DNA of 64,000 nt from positions 5,273,001 through 5,337,000 of the forward strand of contig AP018172.1 in assembly GCA_002368175.1 (NCBI GenBank). The letters are read 5' to 3'. The position numbers and the translations under genes were made by a program. Source of the stretch: Calothrix sp. NIES-2098. GTDB lineage: Bacteria > Cyanobacteriota > Cyanobacteriia > Cyanobacteriales > Nostocaceae. The notes beneath the pieces are model-generated. The model was not told where the DNA came from and ran no database searches. It worked only from the letters and a program-made list of their open reading frames with translations. How positions within the stretch are numbered: the stretch's first letter is position 1; every line of letters begins with the position of its first letter. Below, one piece after another: positions 45,516-54,019 of this stretch.

Positions 45516-45651
45516 GCCCAAGCCGAGGAAATAGGTAACAGTAGTTTCACCGCCTTGTTCTTATCTTTGCGAAAGTTTGTAGAAATCGAGATAATTCATC
45601 TTCTTGGCACAATAGCTGTAATGTAGCGTAGCGATCGCTAATATAAATTAC

Positions 45652-47031
45652 CTAAGTTAATACTGGCGTACTTGCACGCTTTACTTGAGGTCTGGCAATC
45701 ATCCGCATTCCTGGTGGCGTGGCGACAGTTAGACCGCGACGTACAGGATGCACAGGACGCTTGTTGACCAGTGAAACTTGAAAATGCGACAGAATTGTTG
45801 CTAAGACAATTTTCATTTCATACTGAGCAAATGCTAAACCGATACAGCGGCGATTACCACCACCAAAAGGTAAATATTCGTATGGGGAAAATTGTCGTTC
45901 TAAAAAGCGTTCTGGTTGGAATTGTTTGGGATTTGGATAAACTTCTGGGCGATGGTGCGCTAAATAAATACTAGGAATAATTACATTTCCTTTGGGAATT
46001 TTATAGCCTGTAATTTCAACTGGGGATTTCACAATTCTCGGTACACCATTCATCACTATGGGATAAATTCGCAAGGTTTCCTGACAAACTGCTGTTAAAT
46101 AAGGCAACTTAGCAATGCTACTTGGATCTGAGTTAGTACCAATAGTATCCAGTTCTTGCAGCAACTTTTCCCGCACTTCTGGTAACTGGTCAATCCAGTA
46201 AAACGCCCAAGTTAATGCAGAAGCAGTAGTTTCATGTCCTGCAACTAACAATGTCATTAATTCATCGCGCAATTCTATATCAGACATTGGTTGCCCATCA
46301 TCATAACGAGCAGCCATCATTAAGCTGAGGATATCTTGCCGATTTTTTTCAGTTTCGCTTCGTCGTTCTGCAATCAAAGTATAAATAAGTCGATCGATTT
46401 GCTGGATTAAACGCTTCACTCGCCCCCACGGACTCCACGCACCTAAATCTTTTTGTAAGAAGCCAAAAAACAAGGCGCTGGACATCAAAGGCGCACCCAT
46501 GAAATCTAACAGAGAAGATAGCAAATGCTGAAGTTCTTGAAAGCGCTGTCCTTCATCTAAGCCAAACACCACCCGTAAAATGACGCGCAAGGTAATTTCT
46601 TGCATCGAACTACGGATATTAAAAGGTTTACCTATTTTCCATTCATTACTTACCTGCTCAGTTATTTTACGAATATCTTCACCGTAGGCGCGCATTCTTT
46701 CGCCATGAAAAGGAGGCGTTAATAATTGACGTTGGCGTTGATGGCGATCGCCATCCAGTAAAATCAAAGAGTTGTCGCCCAGTAAAAATCCTAAACCCCC
46801 ACTACCTACCCCTGACGCAAAACACTTGGAATCGGCAGTAAAAATCTGCTCTAATGCTTCAGGTTGACTAAAGTAGATAATATGAGTATCTTTGCTACCC
46901 CAAATAGTAAAGCGATCGCCATAGGTTTGAGCAAAATCTTCCACATATTTCACTGGCTGAGTAATAAACTTTACCAACCGCAAAAAGCGCGACATTCTAG
47001 GGCCATCAGGTAGAGTGTTAGTGATTGTCAT
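45652..47031 (-). CDS. Cytochrome P450 (CYP110-like)
   Basis: 459 aa. All P450 hallmarks are present: I-helix AGHETTASALTW (Thr for proton delivery), K-helix ETLR, PERF (NPKQFQPERFL), and the heme loop FGGGNRRCIGLAFAQ with the thiolate Cys near residue 395. The N-terminus lacks a membrane anchor, and the sequence resembles the cyanobacterial CYP110 family, which oxidises fatty acids and terpenes. Start ATG 47031. The gene stands alone, divergent from the ParA-like gene, with no terpene synthase or ferredoxin nearby, so its substrate and electron donor are unknown. Confidence 0.95.
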   Translation of the reverse strand: MTITNTLPDGPRMSRFLRLVKFITQPVKYVEDFAQTYGDRFTIWGSKDTHIIYFSQPEALEQIFTADSKCFASGVGSGGLGFLLGDNSLILLDGDRHQRQRQLLTPPFHGERMRAYGEDIRKITEQVSNEWKIGKPFNIRSSMQEITLRVILRVVFGLDEGQRFQELQHLLSSLLDFMGAPLMSSALFFGFLQKDLGAWSPWGRVKRLIQQIDRLIYTLIAERRSETEKNRQDILSLMMAARYDDGQPMSDIELRDELMTLLVAGHETTASALTWAFYWIDQLPEVREKLLQELDTIGTNSDPSSIAKLPYLTAVCQETLRIYPIVMNGVPRIVKSPVEITGYKIPKGNVIIPSIYLAHHRPEVYPNPKQFQPERFLERQFSPYEYLPFGGGNRRCIGLAFAQYEMKIVLATILSHFQVSLVNKRPVHPVRRGLTVATPPGMRMIARPQVKRASTPVLT

Positions 47032-47108
47032 ATCAACACAGATGATGAGTTCCGGATTTTATTGTGACAAGTTTTTCGATGATTGACAGTCAATGGTCAT
47101 TTGTCATT

Positions 47109-47127
47109 TCTCCCCACACTCCCCCAT
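47109..47127. repeat. Short tandem repeat fragment, CCCCACACT type
   Basis: Two units of the 9-bp repeat preceded by CAATGGTCATTTGTCATTTC, the same module as at 8300-8360 and 27940-28020. It lies between the P450 and ParA-like genes. Confidence 0.7.
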
Positions 47128-47219
47128 CTCCTATTTCCCGATTGTAAGCAAGTGTTAGCAAAATAAACCTCAGAGGCACAAAGCAGTATATTCTTGTATG
47201 GCAGCGTCGGAAGTAAGCA

Positions 47220-47852
47220 GTGCCAAAGATCGTCGTTATACTCAACGGTAAAGGAGGCGTCGGTAAAACGACTACCGCAGTCAATCTGGCTGCAAACTTT
47301 GCCTTAGAAAAAAAGGTGATTTTGATTGACGCAGATATTCAAGGATCTGCCAGTTGGTGGTTTGGGCGCAATCAGAATGCTATGGGATTCGATCTATCTC
47401 AAGAAATCAATCCAAAACTTTTAGGTGATTTAACAAAGCTAACAGGTTACGATTTAGTAGTAGTGGATACGCCTCCGGCGCTGCGCTCTGAAGCATTGGC
47501 GACGGTAGTAGCGATCGCAGATTATCTGGTTTTACCTACACCCCCAGCCGCAATGGATCTAGCTGTCCTAGTTGAGACAGTCAGAAAAGCTGTCACTCCT
47601 GTGGGTGTTCCCCATCGAGTGTTACTAACCAAAGTTGACACGCGCAGTTTGGGGGAAGCAGTTGAGGCACAAAACACTCTCATGGGATTAGGAATTCCTG
47701 CTTTTAAAACCTTTATTCGTGCCTATAAAGCGCACGAACGAGCAGCACTTGAGGGTGTACCAATTACTCAATGGCGAGGAAAACACGCACGCGAAGCGGA
47801 ATCTGACTATCGCCGTGTAGCCAATGAATTACAGCTTGACTGGAGGAAATAA
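47220..47852 (+). CDS. mcdA: ParA-family ATPase, candidate carboxysome positioner McdA
   Basis: 210-aa ParA/MinD ATPase. The deviant Walker A motif is LNGKGGVGKTTTAVNLA (about 8-24) with its signature Lys, Walker A' DADIQGSASWW, and Walker B VVVDTPPA. There is no DNA-binding N-terminal domain, so it belongs to the cargo-positioning subgroup that rides non-specifically on the nucleoid. The start is GTG at 47220; the stop overlaps the next gene's ATG (TAATG). The partner downstream has the features of McdB, so this pair probably spaces carboxysomes. The assignment rests on gene order and partner architecture, not on proximity to carboxysome genes. Confidence 0.75.
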   Translation: MPKIVVILNGKGGVGKTTTAVNLAANFALEKKVILIDADIQGSASWWFGRNQNAMGFDLSQEINPKLLGDLTKLTGYDLVVVDTPPALRSEALATVVAIADYLVLPTPPAAMDLAVLVETVRKAVTPVGVPHRVLLTKVDTRSLGEAVEAQNTLMGLGIPAFKTFIRAYKAHERAALEGVPITQWRGKHAREAESDYRRVANELQLDWRK

Positions 47853-48469
47853 TGGCAAAGAAACGTCTCTCCGATTTATTACAAGAAGAAGCACAAAAAT
47901 TTACTCCTTCCGAAGGTGAATCAGCTATCGAAGTTAATGCTGAGGAAATTATCGAACAAAATACTCCAGAACTAGAGGAATCACCAACACCCGAACAACC
48001 AACTTCCGCTAGACGTACAACTCCCACCAAAGCTGATTTAGAAGTAACCATCAAAGAGTTAAAAGAAACTCTCGATCAATCTCAGCAAAAGGAAGCCGCC
48101 CTGCAAAAACAAGTTGCAGATTTACAATCCTCTGTATCCGAACAAAAAACATTAGCTAAACGGCTAACGAAAGAGCTTGATGAAGCGAAAAAAGCCGCAT
48201 TGCACCTTGCAGAATCTAATTCCAAGCTGATAGAAGAAGTCAACTCTCTAAAAGAAGAAAAGGAAAAATTTGCCGAAGCCAATGCCAAACTTGTAGAACA
48301 AAGTAAACAAAGTAGCGCTTTAAAACCACAAAAGCCAACCTATCAACCAGTAAAACAAACCTATCACCAAGATAACTACAGAAAATCTTACCGAACATCA
48401 GAAAAGCTAGCTCCAGCACAACCAGATGAGTCTGAAGATAGTTCTTCTCAAATGTGGTTACTTGACTAG
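47852..48469 (+). CDS. mcdB: Candidate McdB (carboxysome positioning partner of ParA-like McdA)
   Basis: 205 aa. A short basic start (AKKRLSDLLQEEAQKF), an acidic low-complexity stretch (20-60), a Gln/Lys/Glu-rich coiled coil (about 65-155), a polar Gln/Pro/Tyr-rich disordered tail, and a C-terminal end QMWLLD with the only Trp near the terminus. This matches what is known of type 2 McdB proteins in beta-cyanobacteria: disordered N-terminus, central coiled coil and an invariant Trp among the last residues. It phase-separates with carboxysomes and triggers McdA ATPase activity in studied species. Translationally coupled to the ATPase gene by TAATG. A few other coiled-coil adaptors would look similar. 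Confidence 0.7.
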   Translation: MAKKRLSDLLQEEAQKFTPSEGESAIEVNAEEIIEQNTPELEESPTPEQPTSARRTTPTKADLEVTIKELKETLDQSQQKEAALQKQVADLQSSVSEQKTLAKRLTKELDEAKKAALHLAESNSKLIEEVNSLKEEKEKFAEANAKLVEQSKQSSALKPQKPTYQPVKQTYHQDNYRKSYRTSEKLAPAQPDESEDSSSQMWLLD

Positions 48470-48551
48470 AGTTTTAGCAAGTTAATTCACTAAAAGCATT
48501 CTCAGTAGATTATCTAAGGAAATACCAAAAAATAAATTATCCAATATTCTT

Positions 48552-48579
48552 ATGGTGCGTTAATGACGTAACGCACCAT
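48552..48579. repeat. Palindrome with 11-bp perfect arms between convergent genes
   Basis: ATGGTGCGTTA (48552-48562) and TAACGCACCAT (48569-48579) with an ATGACG loop. It lies between mcdB and the convergent DUF4253 gene and could serve as a terminator structure, but T-tracts are poor. The same motif type is dispersed in cyanobacterial genomes. Confidence 0.65.
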
Positions 48580-48589
48580 CTTTGTTAAC

Positions 48590-49399
48590 TTAATCCCACC
48601 AAAAGTACCAGACTTTGTTGTGTAGTAAGAGATTTGCTAATTTATTCAGCGTTCTTACTCCTTGGTCTACGATATCGTAGCAGTAAATATACTGTTCTTG
48701 AGCCAGTTGAAATGCAGCCTCACGATTTTTAGGAGGATGCTGAACGCACATTTCCACTACATCATGGCTAATACCAACTACCTCTGCACCATACTTCTCA
48801 TACCAATACTTCATCAGACAAACATGTATTTCTGATGCAGGACAGTCGTTCCAATTGCCAAACTTGAGAAAAGCCGGAACTTCCCAGCTAAATGTAGTTG
48901 GCACTAATGCCACAACTATATTTGGATGTGGTAATCGATTCAAAATATTATAGGGAATTGTATATTCTCGATTGGTAGCAGAAATCGCCTCTTTCCACTC
49001 TCCTATTTCTGCTAATGTTAGCGGATCTAAAATGATATTCTCATCGTGTTTCCTATAATTTTCCCATTCTTTCCGTCGCTCTTGCGCTATATTATTCAGC
49101 CACTCGCAAGCATTTAAAGAATTTCCCCGATCGATGATTTCAGCAATAGTTAAAGATTCATAGAATTGAATGCTTTCCAAGTGAGATTCAAGTTCATCTT
49201 CATTACCTAACAACAAAGGATAGTGTCCTGTATCGCCAACAAGCTGGCGAAGTTTTTGCCAAAAATCAATAGCTTCAGCGCCAGGAACTCTCAATCCATA
49301 AATCTTGTGTGAGTCAACTTCCCAAAGTAGTTCTAGAGCATCTGAGTTAACACTATTGTTAGCTAATATGGTTTTTAGCTGGCTGTGATTGAGAACCAT
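48590..49399 (-). CDS. DUF4253 domain protein
   Basis: 269 aa. The C-terminal half carries the DUF4253 pattern: HPNIVVALVPTTFSWEVPAFLKFGNWNDCP, LMKYWYEKYGAEVVGISHDVVEMCV, PPKNREAAFQLAQEQYIYCYDIVDQG (each visible in shorter runs such as YWYEKYGAEVVGISHD and REAAFQLAQEQYIYC). The N-terminal half is variable. DUF4253 proteins are common in Gram-positives and cyanobacteria and have been linked to toxin-immunity-like loci, though the function is not established. Cytoplasmic, with no signal peptide. ATG at 49399. It is convergent with mcdB and stands alone. Confidence 0.85.
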   Translation of the reverse strand: MVLNHSQLKTILANNSVNSDALELLWEVDSHKIYGLRVPGAEAIDFWQKLRQLVGDTGHYPLLLGNEDELESHLESIQFYESLTIAEIIDRGNSLNACEWLNNIAQERRKEWENYRKHDENIILDPLTLAEIGEWKEAISATNREYTIPYNILNRLPHPNIVVALVPTTFSWEVPAFLKFGNWNDCPASEIHVCLMKYWYEKYGAEVVGISHDVVEMCVQHPPKNREAAFQLAQEQYIYCYDIVDQGVRTLNKLANLLLHNKVWYFWWD

Positions 49400-49525
49400 A
49401 ATGTTTACCTACTTAGCTTACATCCAGCCTTTAAAAGTTAAATTTATGCGTAATTCCTGATTTTATAGCAGGGAGACTTATTCCGGTAACATGAGTAATT
49501 ATCGATGAGTCTTAATAAATAACTT

Positions 49526-49879
49526 ATGTCTTCTCCTCCCCTAACGTTGAACCTAGTTGAAGGTTCTGTCTCTTTCAGTTTTTCACCTCAAGGCGCACAG
49601 GAATTAAAAGCAGCATTGGATGAATTGATGGTTCGCCTCAAAACTGTGGCTGCTAAAACGACTCCAGGTAGCGGAAAAGTTACTCCTCAGGCTCCTGTCG
49701 AATATCGCTACACTGGTGAGGTATTTTTAGAAATTTTCTGTAATCCGAATATCTGGCCTACTCCCTTTGCTGCTAAAGTCCTGCTTACCGTTCGTGATGT
49801 CAATATTCGCCTGACTACAGAAGCAGAACTGACTCGCGTGATTGAAGACGTTAATCAGTATTTAGAGCAAGTTGGCTAA
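49526..49879 (+). CDS. Conserved hypothetical protein
   Basis: 117 aa of unknown family. The sequence alternates a beta-rich start (PPLTLNLVEGSVSFSFSPQ), an amphipathic helix (GAQELKAALDELMVRLKTVAAK), a Pro/Gly linker, and a second alpha/beta half (YRYTGEVFLEIFC, AKVLLTVRDVNIRLTTEAEL). No signal peptide. It has normal codon use, an ATG, and an opposite-strand upstream neighbour. I recognise it only as the kind of small conserved protein found in Nostocales genomes. No function can be proposed. Confidence 0.7.
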   Translation: MSSPPLTLNLVEGSVSFSFSPQGAQELKAALDELMVRLKTVAAKTTPGSGKVTPQAPVEYRYTGEVFLEIFCNPNIWPTPFAAKVLLTVRDVNIRLTTEAELTRVIEDVNQYLEQVG

Positions 49880-50181
49880 GTTAGTTTACCATTAGGAACT
49901 TATGTGAAAAATTACCGGAGCAGTCTACGATTGGAAACTGCCCCGGTTAGGGAATGTACATACTATACTCAGATGGCGGCATCGGATATAAACAAAAACT
50001 GGGATGTCGATGCGATCGCTACTGGAAAAGTTGTATAAATTCGACTCTAATGCTTCTCTCTTAATGGGGAATTTAAGATCCTGGATCGGAGTAATGTTAA
50101 TTAAAACCAGAGATTATCCCTCAAATTCGGTTCTCAATCCAAAATCTGAAATTGAGTCAAATCTGAAGTTGAATGTATTGA

Positions 50182-50418
50182 TTAGTCGTTGTCCCATTCT
50201 TCACGACCAATCAGATCGCCAATGCGATCGCGTAACAAAAAGTCACATTTTTCTAACTCACATTCAACGCAAACCCACTCTCTCGCAGGGATGTATTGGC
50301 AGAGTGTATATATTGGCTGTTGCCGGCTGACCATTCCCTTCTGCACCAGTCGGCGTGCTTCGTCTTGAATTACATCCAAAGAGTAGTAACTGATAGAGGG
50401 CACCGTATTCACACTCAT
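50182..50418 (-). CDS. DUF4327 family protein
   Basis: 78 aa. Start MSVNTVPSISYYSLDVIQDE and the motif RQQPIYTLCQYIPAREW followed by CVECELEKCDFLLRDRIGDLIGREEW (shown in two parts) match DUF4327, a family specific to cyanobacteria. Cys pairs and the compact length suggest a small metal- or protein-binding module, but no function is known. ATG 50418. The overlapping plus-strand frame (50004-50330) is a shadow. Large empty spacers lie on both sides. Confidence 0.85.
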   Translation of the reverse strand: MSVNTVPSISYYSLDVIQDEARRLVQKGMVSRQQPIYTLCQYIPAREWVCVECELEKCDFLLRDRIGDLIGREEWDND

Positions 50419-51478
50419 GATTTTTACTCACAAATTACACGTAGATAGTGTTCCCGATATTTACTTGGAACAAACATGACCAGAATTAGACTTGTAGCTA
50501 ATGTTTTGTATTTTGCTATACGGAACTAATTTCATTTTGACGCTACATTCCTTCAAATTATCTAAAGAAATGTAAATAAAGTCAACATATTCTGACATTG
50601 CTGGTAAATATGCTTCATATAAGAATACCAGGGTAGTCAACATAACCTGCTATGCAGATTATTTGTTTTTAATTTAAAAGGGTTTAAATGGTTGCAGCGA
50701 AAGGCTTGAAGCATAGTTGAGTGAATTGGGAATAGTACATAGAAAACAGTTGGGCACTGTCAAAGCTGGCCTAGTGTTGCAGCTAATTATCTACATGAAA
50801 ACTCGGCCGTAATCTCTAGCAGAAATTAGGGTATAAACGATTGCAAAATATTAGGGCTAAATTACACTAGGAAACCTTGCAGCCTCTCATCTGTTAATTA
50901 TTTCTTAAAGAAATTCTCATTTGCTATGTTAACTTTGGCACTTAATAAAACGAAAAATACTTGTGGAATGATTTAGTTTTAGGGTAGCAAGAACTTGGAT
51001 GAAGCGATCGCTCATTTTAAGTAGTACAGACCAGAAGATATTGTTGAAAGTCTCAACAATTAGCGATCCCCACAGCGCTAAACAGTAATTTCAATTCCTT
51101 AAGAAACTAGCAACAGTGACATGAACGACAATTACATAATTATGCATCTATGCAGGAGAAAAAGAACCATTCCCCACTCAGTACAGTGTTTGCAGTAGGT
51201 TTCTAAAACTAAAACAACCAAACAATGTATAAGTTCAGTTGGTAGGAATCCAGAGGAATATATTACGAAACATAAACAGACTTAAAATCCTTAACAACGA
51301 CAGATGACGATCCTTACAACTTAGCTTTACTTGCGCCGAGTTACTTAAACTTATGCAAAAAACTCTTCCCTGAAGCTATAGTCACATTGAAACAGACGTT
51401 ATCTAGTCACGTCTGTAAACTGGCTGGCGAATTTTCAGGGATTAATTGTTCGAGAAGTTACTTTGTTGTTTAAGTTAC
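50419..51478. other. 1.06-kb intergenic region, no gene supported
   Basis: AT-rich, with only a weak 60-codon minus frame (50461-50643) that I do not accept. A perfect 8-bp inverted repeat ACAGACGT / ACGTCTGT (51392-51399 with 51409-51416) lies downstream of rbfA and may act as its terminator, though the U-tract is short. A 14-base word GTACATAGAAAACA at 50735 also occurs at 25473. Confidence 0.5.
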
Positions 51479-51901
51479 TTATTCCGAGAATTCATCATCA
51501 TCTTCGTCTACATTGTTGTCATCCTCTGCTGACAAATTTTCGGATGGACGTTCATACTTGAGTTGGTTCAACAGCGACAACACCCTTGTACCGCGTTCTA
51601 GAGAACGGTCTTCGATAAATATTACTTCTGGGGTGCGACGTAGCCTAACCCGCGCACCCAGTTCGCTGCGGACATAACCAGTTGCTGACTTTAAGCCCGC
51701 CATTGTTTCCGCTTTAGCTTCTTCTGTACCGTAGATACTGACGTAAATTTTGGCGTGTTGTAAATCACCAGAGACATCAACATCAGTTACGCTGACCATT
51801 CCTGTACCCACACGGTCATCTTTAATGCCGTGAAGTAGCATTTGGCTAACTTCCCGTTTAATCAATTCAGCAACGCGGGAAACGCGGCGATTTGTAGCCA
51901 T
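51479..51901 (-). CDS. rbfA: Ribosome-binding factor A
   Basis: 140-aa 30S maturation factor that binds the 5' helix of 16S rRNA. KH-like signature: NRRVSRVAELIKREVSQMLL at the N-terminus, VGTGMVSVTDVDVSGDLQHAKIYVSI, GYVRSELGARVRLRRTPEVIF and DRSLERGTRVLSLLNQL. An acidic C-terminal tail (EDDNNVDEDDDEFSE) extends past the core, as in many cyanobacterial forms. ATG at 51901. It follows the DUF751 gene by 108 bp on the same strand and may be co-transcribed. Confidence 0.96.
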   Translation of the reverse strand: MATNRRVSRVAELIKREVSQMLLHGIKDDRVGTGMVSVTDVDVSGDLQHAKIYVSIYGTEEAKAETMAGLKSATGYVRSELGARVRLRRTPEVIFIEDRSLERGTRVLSLLNQLKYERPSENLSAEDDNNVDEDDDEFSE

Positions 51902-52009
51902 AAAAATTCTGCCTCCTCACAGAGGTTGTACAACATAACAATAGATGGAAATCAGGTAGGATAGTGCTTGCCCAACTCTCTAGAGGGCAAACCCTCCTAT
52001 AACCCCAAC

Positions 52010-52216
52010 CTAAATTGTACTTAAGCCCAGCATTGCGCGCAGGGTAAAAGTAATAAAAGCTAGGCTGGCAAAAAGTAAACCTATAAGGGCAATCAAGGTG
52101 ACTGGGCGTTTCAACAATGGAAACAAAGGCTCAAATGTGTTCAAAAAAATACCAAAGATGATAGTAATCAAGTAGCGGGGGTAGCGCAGGACGTTATCCC
52201 AGAATCCGTCAAACAT
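52010..52216 (-). CDS. DUF751 family membrane protein (Ycf33-like)
   Basis: 68 aa with two hydrophobic segments: LITIIFGIFLNTFEPLF (about 16-32) and TLIALIGLLFASLAFITFTL (about 40-59). The N-terminal FDGFWDNVLRYPRYL is the family motif. DUF751 includes the plastid protein Ycf33, of unknown function, and occurs upstream of rbfA in many cyanobacteria as here. ATG at 52216. Thylakoid or plasma membrane. Confidence 0.88.
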   Translation of the reverse strand: MFDGFWDNVLRYPRYLITIIFGIFLNTFEPLFPLLKRPVTLIALIGLLFASLAFITFTLRAMLGLSTI

Positions 52217-52368
52217 TTATTTAGACTGCCTTGCTATAGACTATAAGTTTGTTTTGATATGCGTGTTTAATTCAATTGTAATGGATAGGGAATGAAAATT
52301 AATAAATTCCTATAAAATATGATTCGTTAGTTTATAGTAGTTAGATTTAGTAAGTAAGTTGTAATAAA

Positions 52369-53202
52369 ATGGTAAGCCAAATTCCTAAAGAAATTTGCCC
52401 GCGTCCTTTTTTGAAGTGGGCAGGTGGTAAAAGTCGATTAATTCAGCAATATATTCCTTATTTACCCACAAAATATAAAACTTACTTTGAGCCATTTATT
52501 GGTGGGGGCGCTGTTTTTTTCTATCTTCAACCACAAGCAGCAGTTATTACTGATATTAATGCAGAATTGATTATTACTTATCGCTGTGTTCGAGATAAAG
52601 TTGAAGAATTAATAGGTTTATTACAAGAACATAAAACCCGCCATAATCGAGACTATTATTATAGCGTAAGAGCTAATCCTGGAAGCACTGATTTAGAAAA
52701 AGCTGCGCGTTTAATTTATCTCAATAAAACTTGTTTCAATGGGCTTTACAGAGTCAACTCTAAGGGTCAATTTAATGTGCCTATAGGCAGATACGAAAAT
52801 CCTAATATTTGTGATGAATATTTACTACGATCAGCCTCAGCAGCACTTTCGCATACGGAAATCAAACAGGCTGATTTTGTTGAAGTTCTGAATCATGCAA
52901 CTAACAGCGATAATTTTGTCTTCTGCGATCCGCCTTATCATCCGATAAGTAGTACCAGTTATTTTACAGGTTACAATCGTGATTCTTTTAGTAAAGCAGA
53001 CCAAGAACGATTACGAGATACTTGTGCCACATTAGCAAATCGGGGTGTTCAAGTGATGATATGTAATTCTGATTGTGAATTTATTAGAAACCTATATCAA
53101 GAAATTAATTTTAATATTTATCCGATCGCGGCAGCTAGATCAATTAATTCTAATACTAAAAAACGCGGTACGATCTACGAATTATTAATTACTTCCTATT
53201 AA
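52369..53202 (+). CDS. DNA adenine N6-methyltransferase (D12/Dam class)
   Basis: 277 aa. SAM-binding motif I is FLKWAGGKSRLI (about 13-24) with YFEPFIGGGAVFF, the catalytic motif IV is FCDPPYHP (about 184-191), and FNGLYRVNSKGQFNVP is characteristic of Dam-class enzymes. It methylates adenine at N6, probably in a short palindrome such as GATC, but specificity cannot be read from sequence. Start ATG 52369. It is convergent with a PD-(D/E)XK nuclease-like gene with a 4-bp overlap, suggesting a type II restriction-modification pair rather than a housekeeping Dam. Confidence 0.92.
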   Translation: MVSQIPKEICPRPFLKWAGGKSRLIQQYIPYLPTKYKTYFEPFIGGGAVFFYLQPQAAVITDINAELIITYRCVRDKVEELIGLLQEHKTRHNRDYYYSVRANPGSTDLEKAARLIYLNKTCFNGLYRVNSKGQFNVPIGRYENPNICDEYLLRSASAALSHTEIKQADFVEVLNHATNSDNFVFCDPPYHPISSTSYFTGYNRDSFSKADQERLRDTCATLANRGVQVMICNSDCEFIRNLYQEINFNIYPIAAARSINSNTKKRGTIYELLITSY

Positions 53203-53675
53203 CAATATTTATTTGCCCAAGCTATAAATCTATCTAAACTGTAAACTCCTAATAAATTGCGATTATACTTCACCTGTTGCCTCAGCCAGTTAATTGCTCC
53301 TTCTCTCATTCCTTCACCGCCAATAACAACAATAGTTGGTGCTGGGTAAGATTGCTGAATATTCAAATTTAAATAAGGGAATTTTTCATCAACAGATCCG
53401 CCACTTTCTTGCCATTTACACTCAATAATTAACCCTGACGGGTTGGCTGATAAACCAACAACATAAAAATCTACTTTTAGGGCAGTTTGATAAATTCCTG
53501 CACCAATATAAACCTGTTTGGCATAGCGTTTTGGTAATAAGGTCGCAGTTAAGAGGAATTCCTTTGTGACATGGCTTCCGATTTGGAAATAATGATGTCC
53601 GTTCAAGACTGCTTCGATATTTCCTTCTAAAATATTTCCTGACTTATTTGCCCGTGCGCCTTGAGTCATAGTCAT
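53199..53675 (-). CDS. Putative PD-(D/E)XK restriction endonuclease
   Basis: 158 aa. The motif VDFYVVGLSANPSGLIIECKWQ contains Asp, then Glu-Cys-Lys spaced as in the PD-(D/E)XK active site (D near 70, ECK near 83-85), followed by SGGSVDEKFPYL and VVIGGEGMREGAINWL. The start at 53675 (ATG) has GAGGG about 7 bases upstream. The longer frame to 53735 begins with an unlikely extension. Stop codons of this gene and the methylase overlap by 4 bases, an intimate convergent arrangement typical of mobile RM modules. Sequence specificity and activity are unknown. Confidence 0.75.
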   Translation of the reverse strand: MTMTQGARANKSGNILEGNIEAVLNGHHYFQIGSHVTKEFLLTATLLPKRYAKQVYIGAGIYQTALKVDFYVVGLSANPSGLIIECKWQESGGSVDEKFPYLNLNIQQSYPAPTIVVIGGEGMREGAINWLRQQVKYNRNLLGVYSLDRFIAWANKYC

Positions 53676-54019
53676 TTTGAATCCCTCTGCCAAAATCGCT
53701 CTTGATTCTAGGATTCCACGAAAGCAGCCATACAAGATATGTTACTTAATAGGAATTTTTAATTTCCCATCAAAAAGGCTGAATTAAGAGATAGAACATT
53801 GAAGTTTTTTAGTACTTTTGTACCAAATTTTGTAAATTGAAATATTATTGCCCTGACTTTTCACCACATATGGAAAAGTTGATCTCAAGGGTTTCTATAA
53901 GCCCTAATTTTTCTGTTAATCAATTTTATTAATCACAACTATTGAGAATTATATTGTAAAACCAAGGACTCTTTTTCTAGTTTGATGACTTTATGCAGAA
54001 AGTTAGTATAGTATTGAGT
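53676..54019. other. Intergenic region, no gene seen
   Basis: About 340 AT-rich bases between the nuclease gene and the DUF4241 gene. It holds the nuclease promoter. I see no RNA gene, repeat array or transposon end. Confidence 0.55.

Noticed and set aside
40071..45521. Starting the giant kinase at the TTG 45521
   Set aside because: It would place a perfect palindrome inside the coding region, and an ATG begins 18 codons later just before the kinase domain.
50004..50330. 108-codon plus frame across the DUF4327 gene
   Set aside because: It is antisense to a recognised DUF4327 gene and has no recognisable domain.
50461..50643. 60-codon minus frame upstream of DUF4327
   Set aside because: No ribosome-binding site and no recognisable pattern in a long AT-rich spacer.
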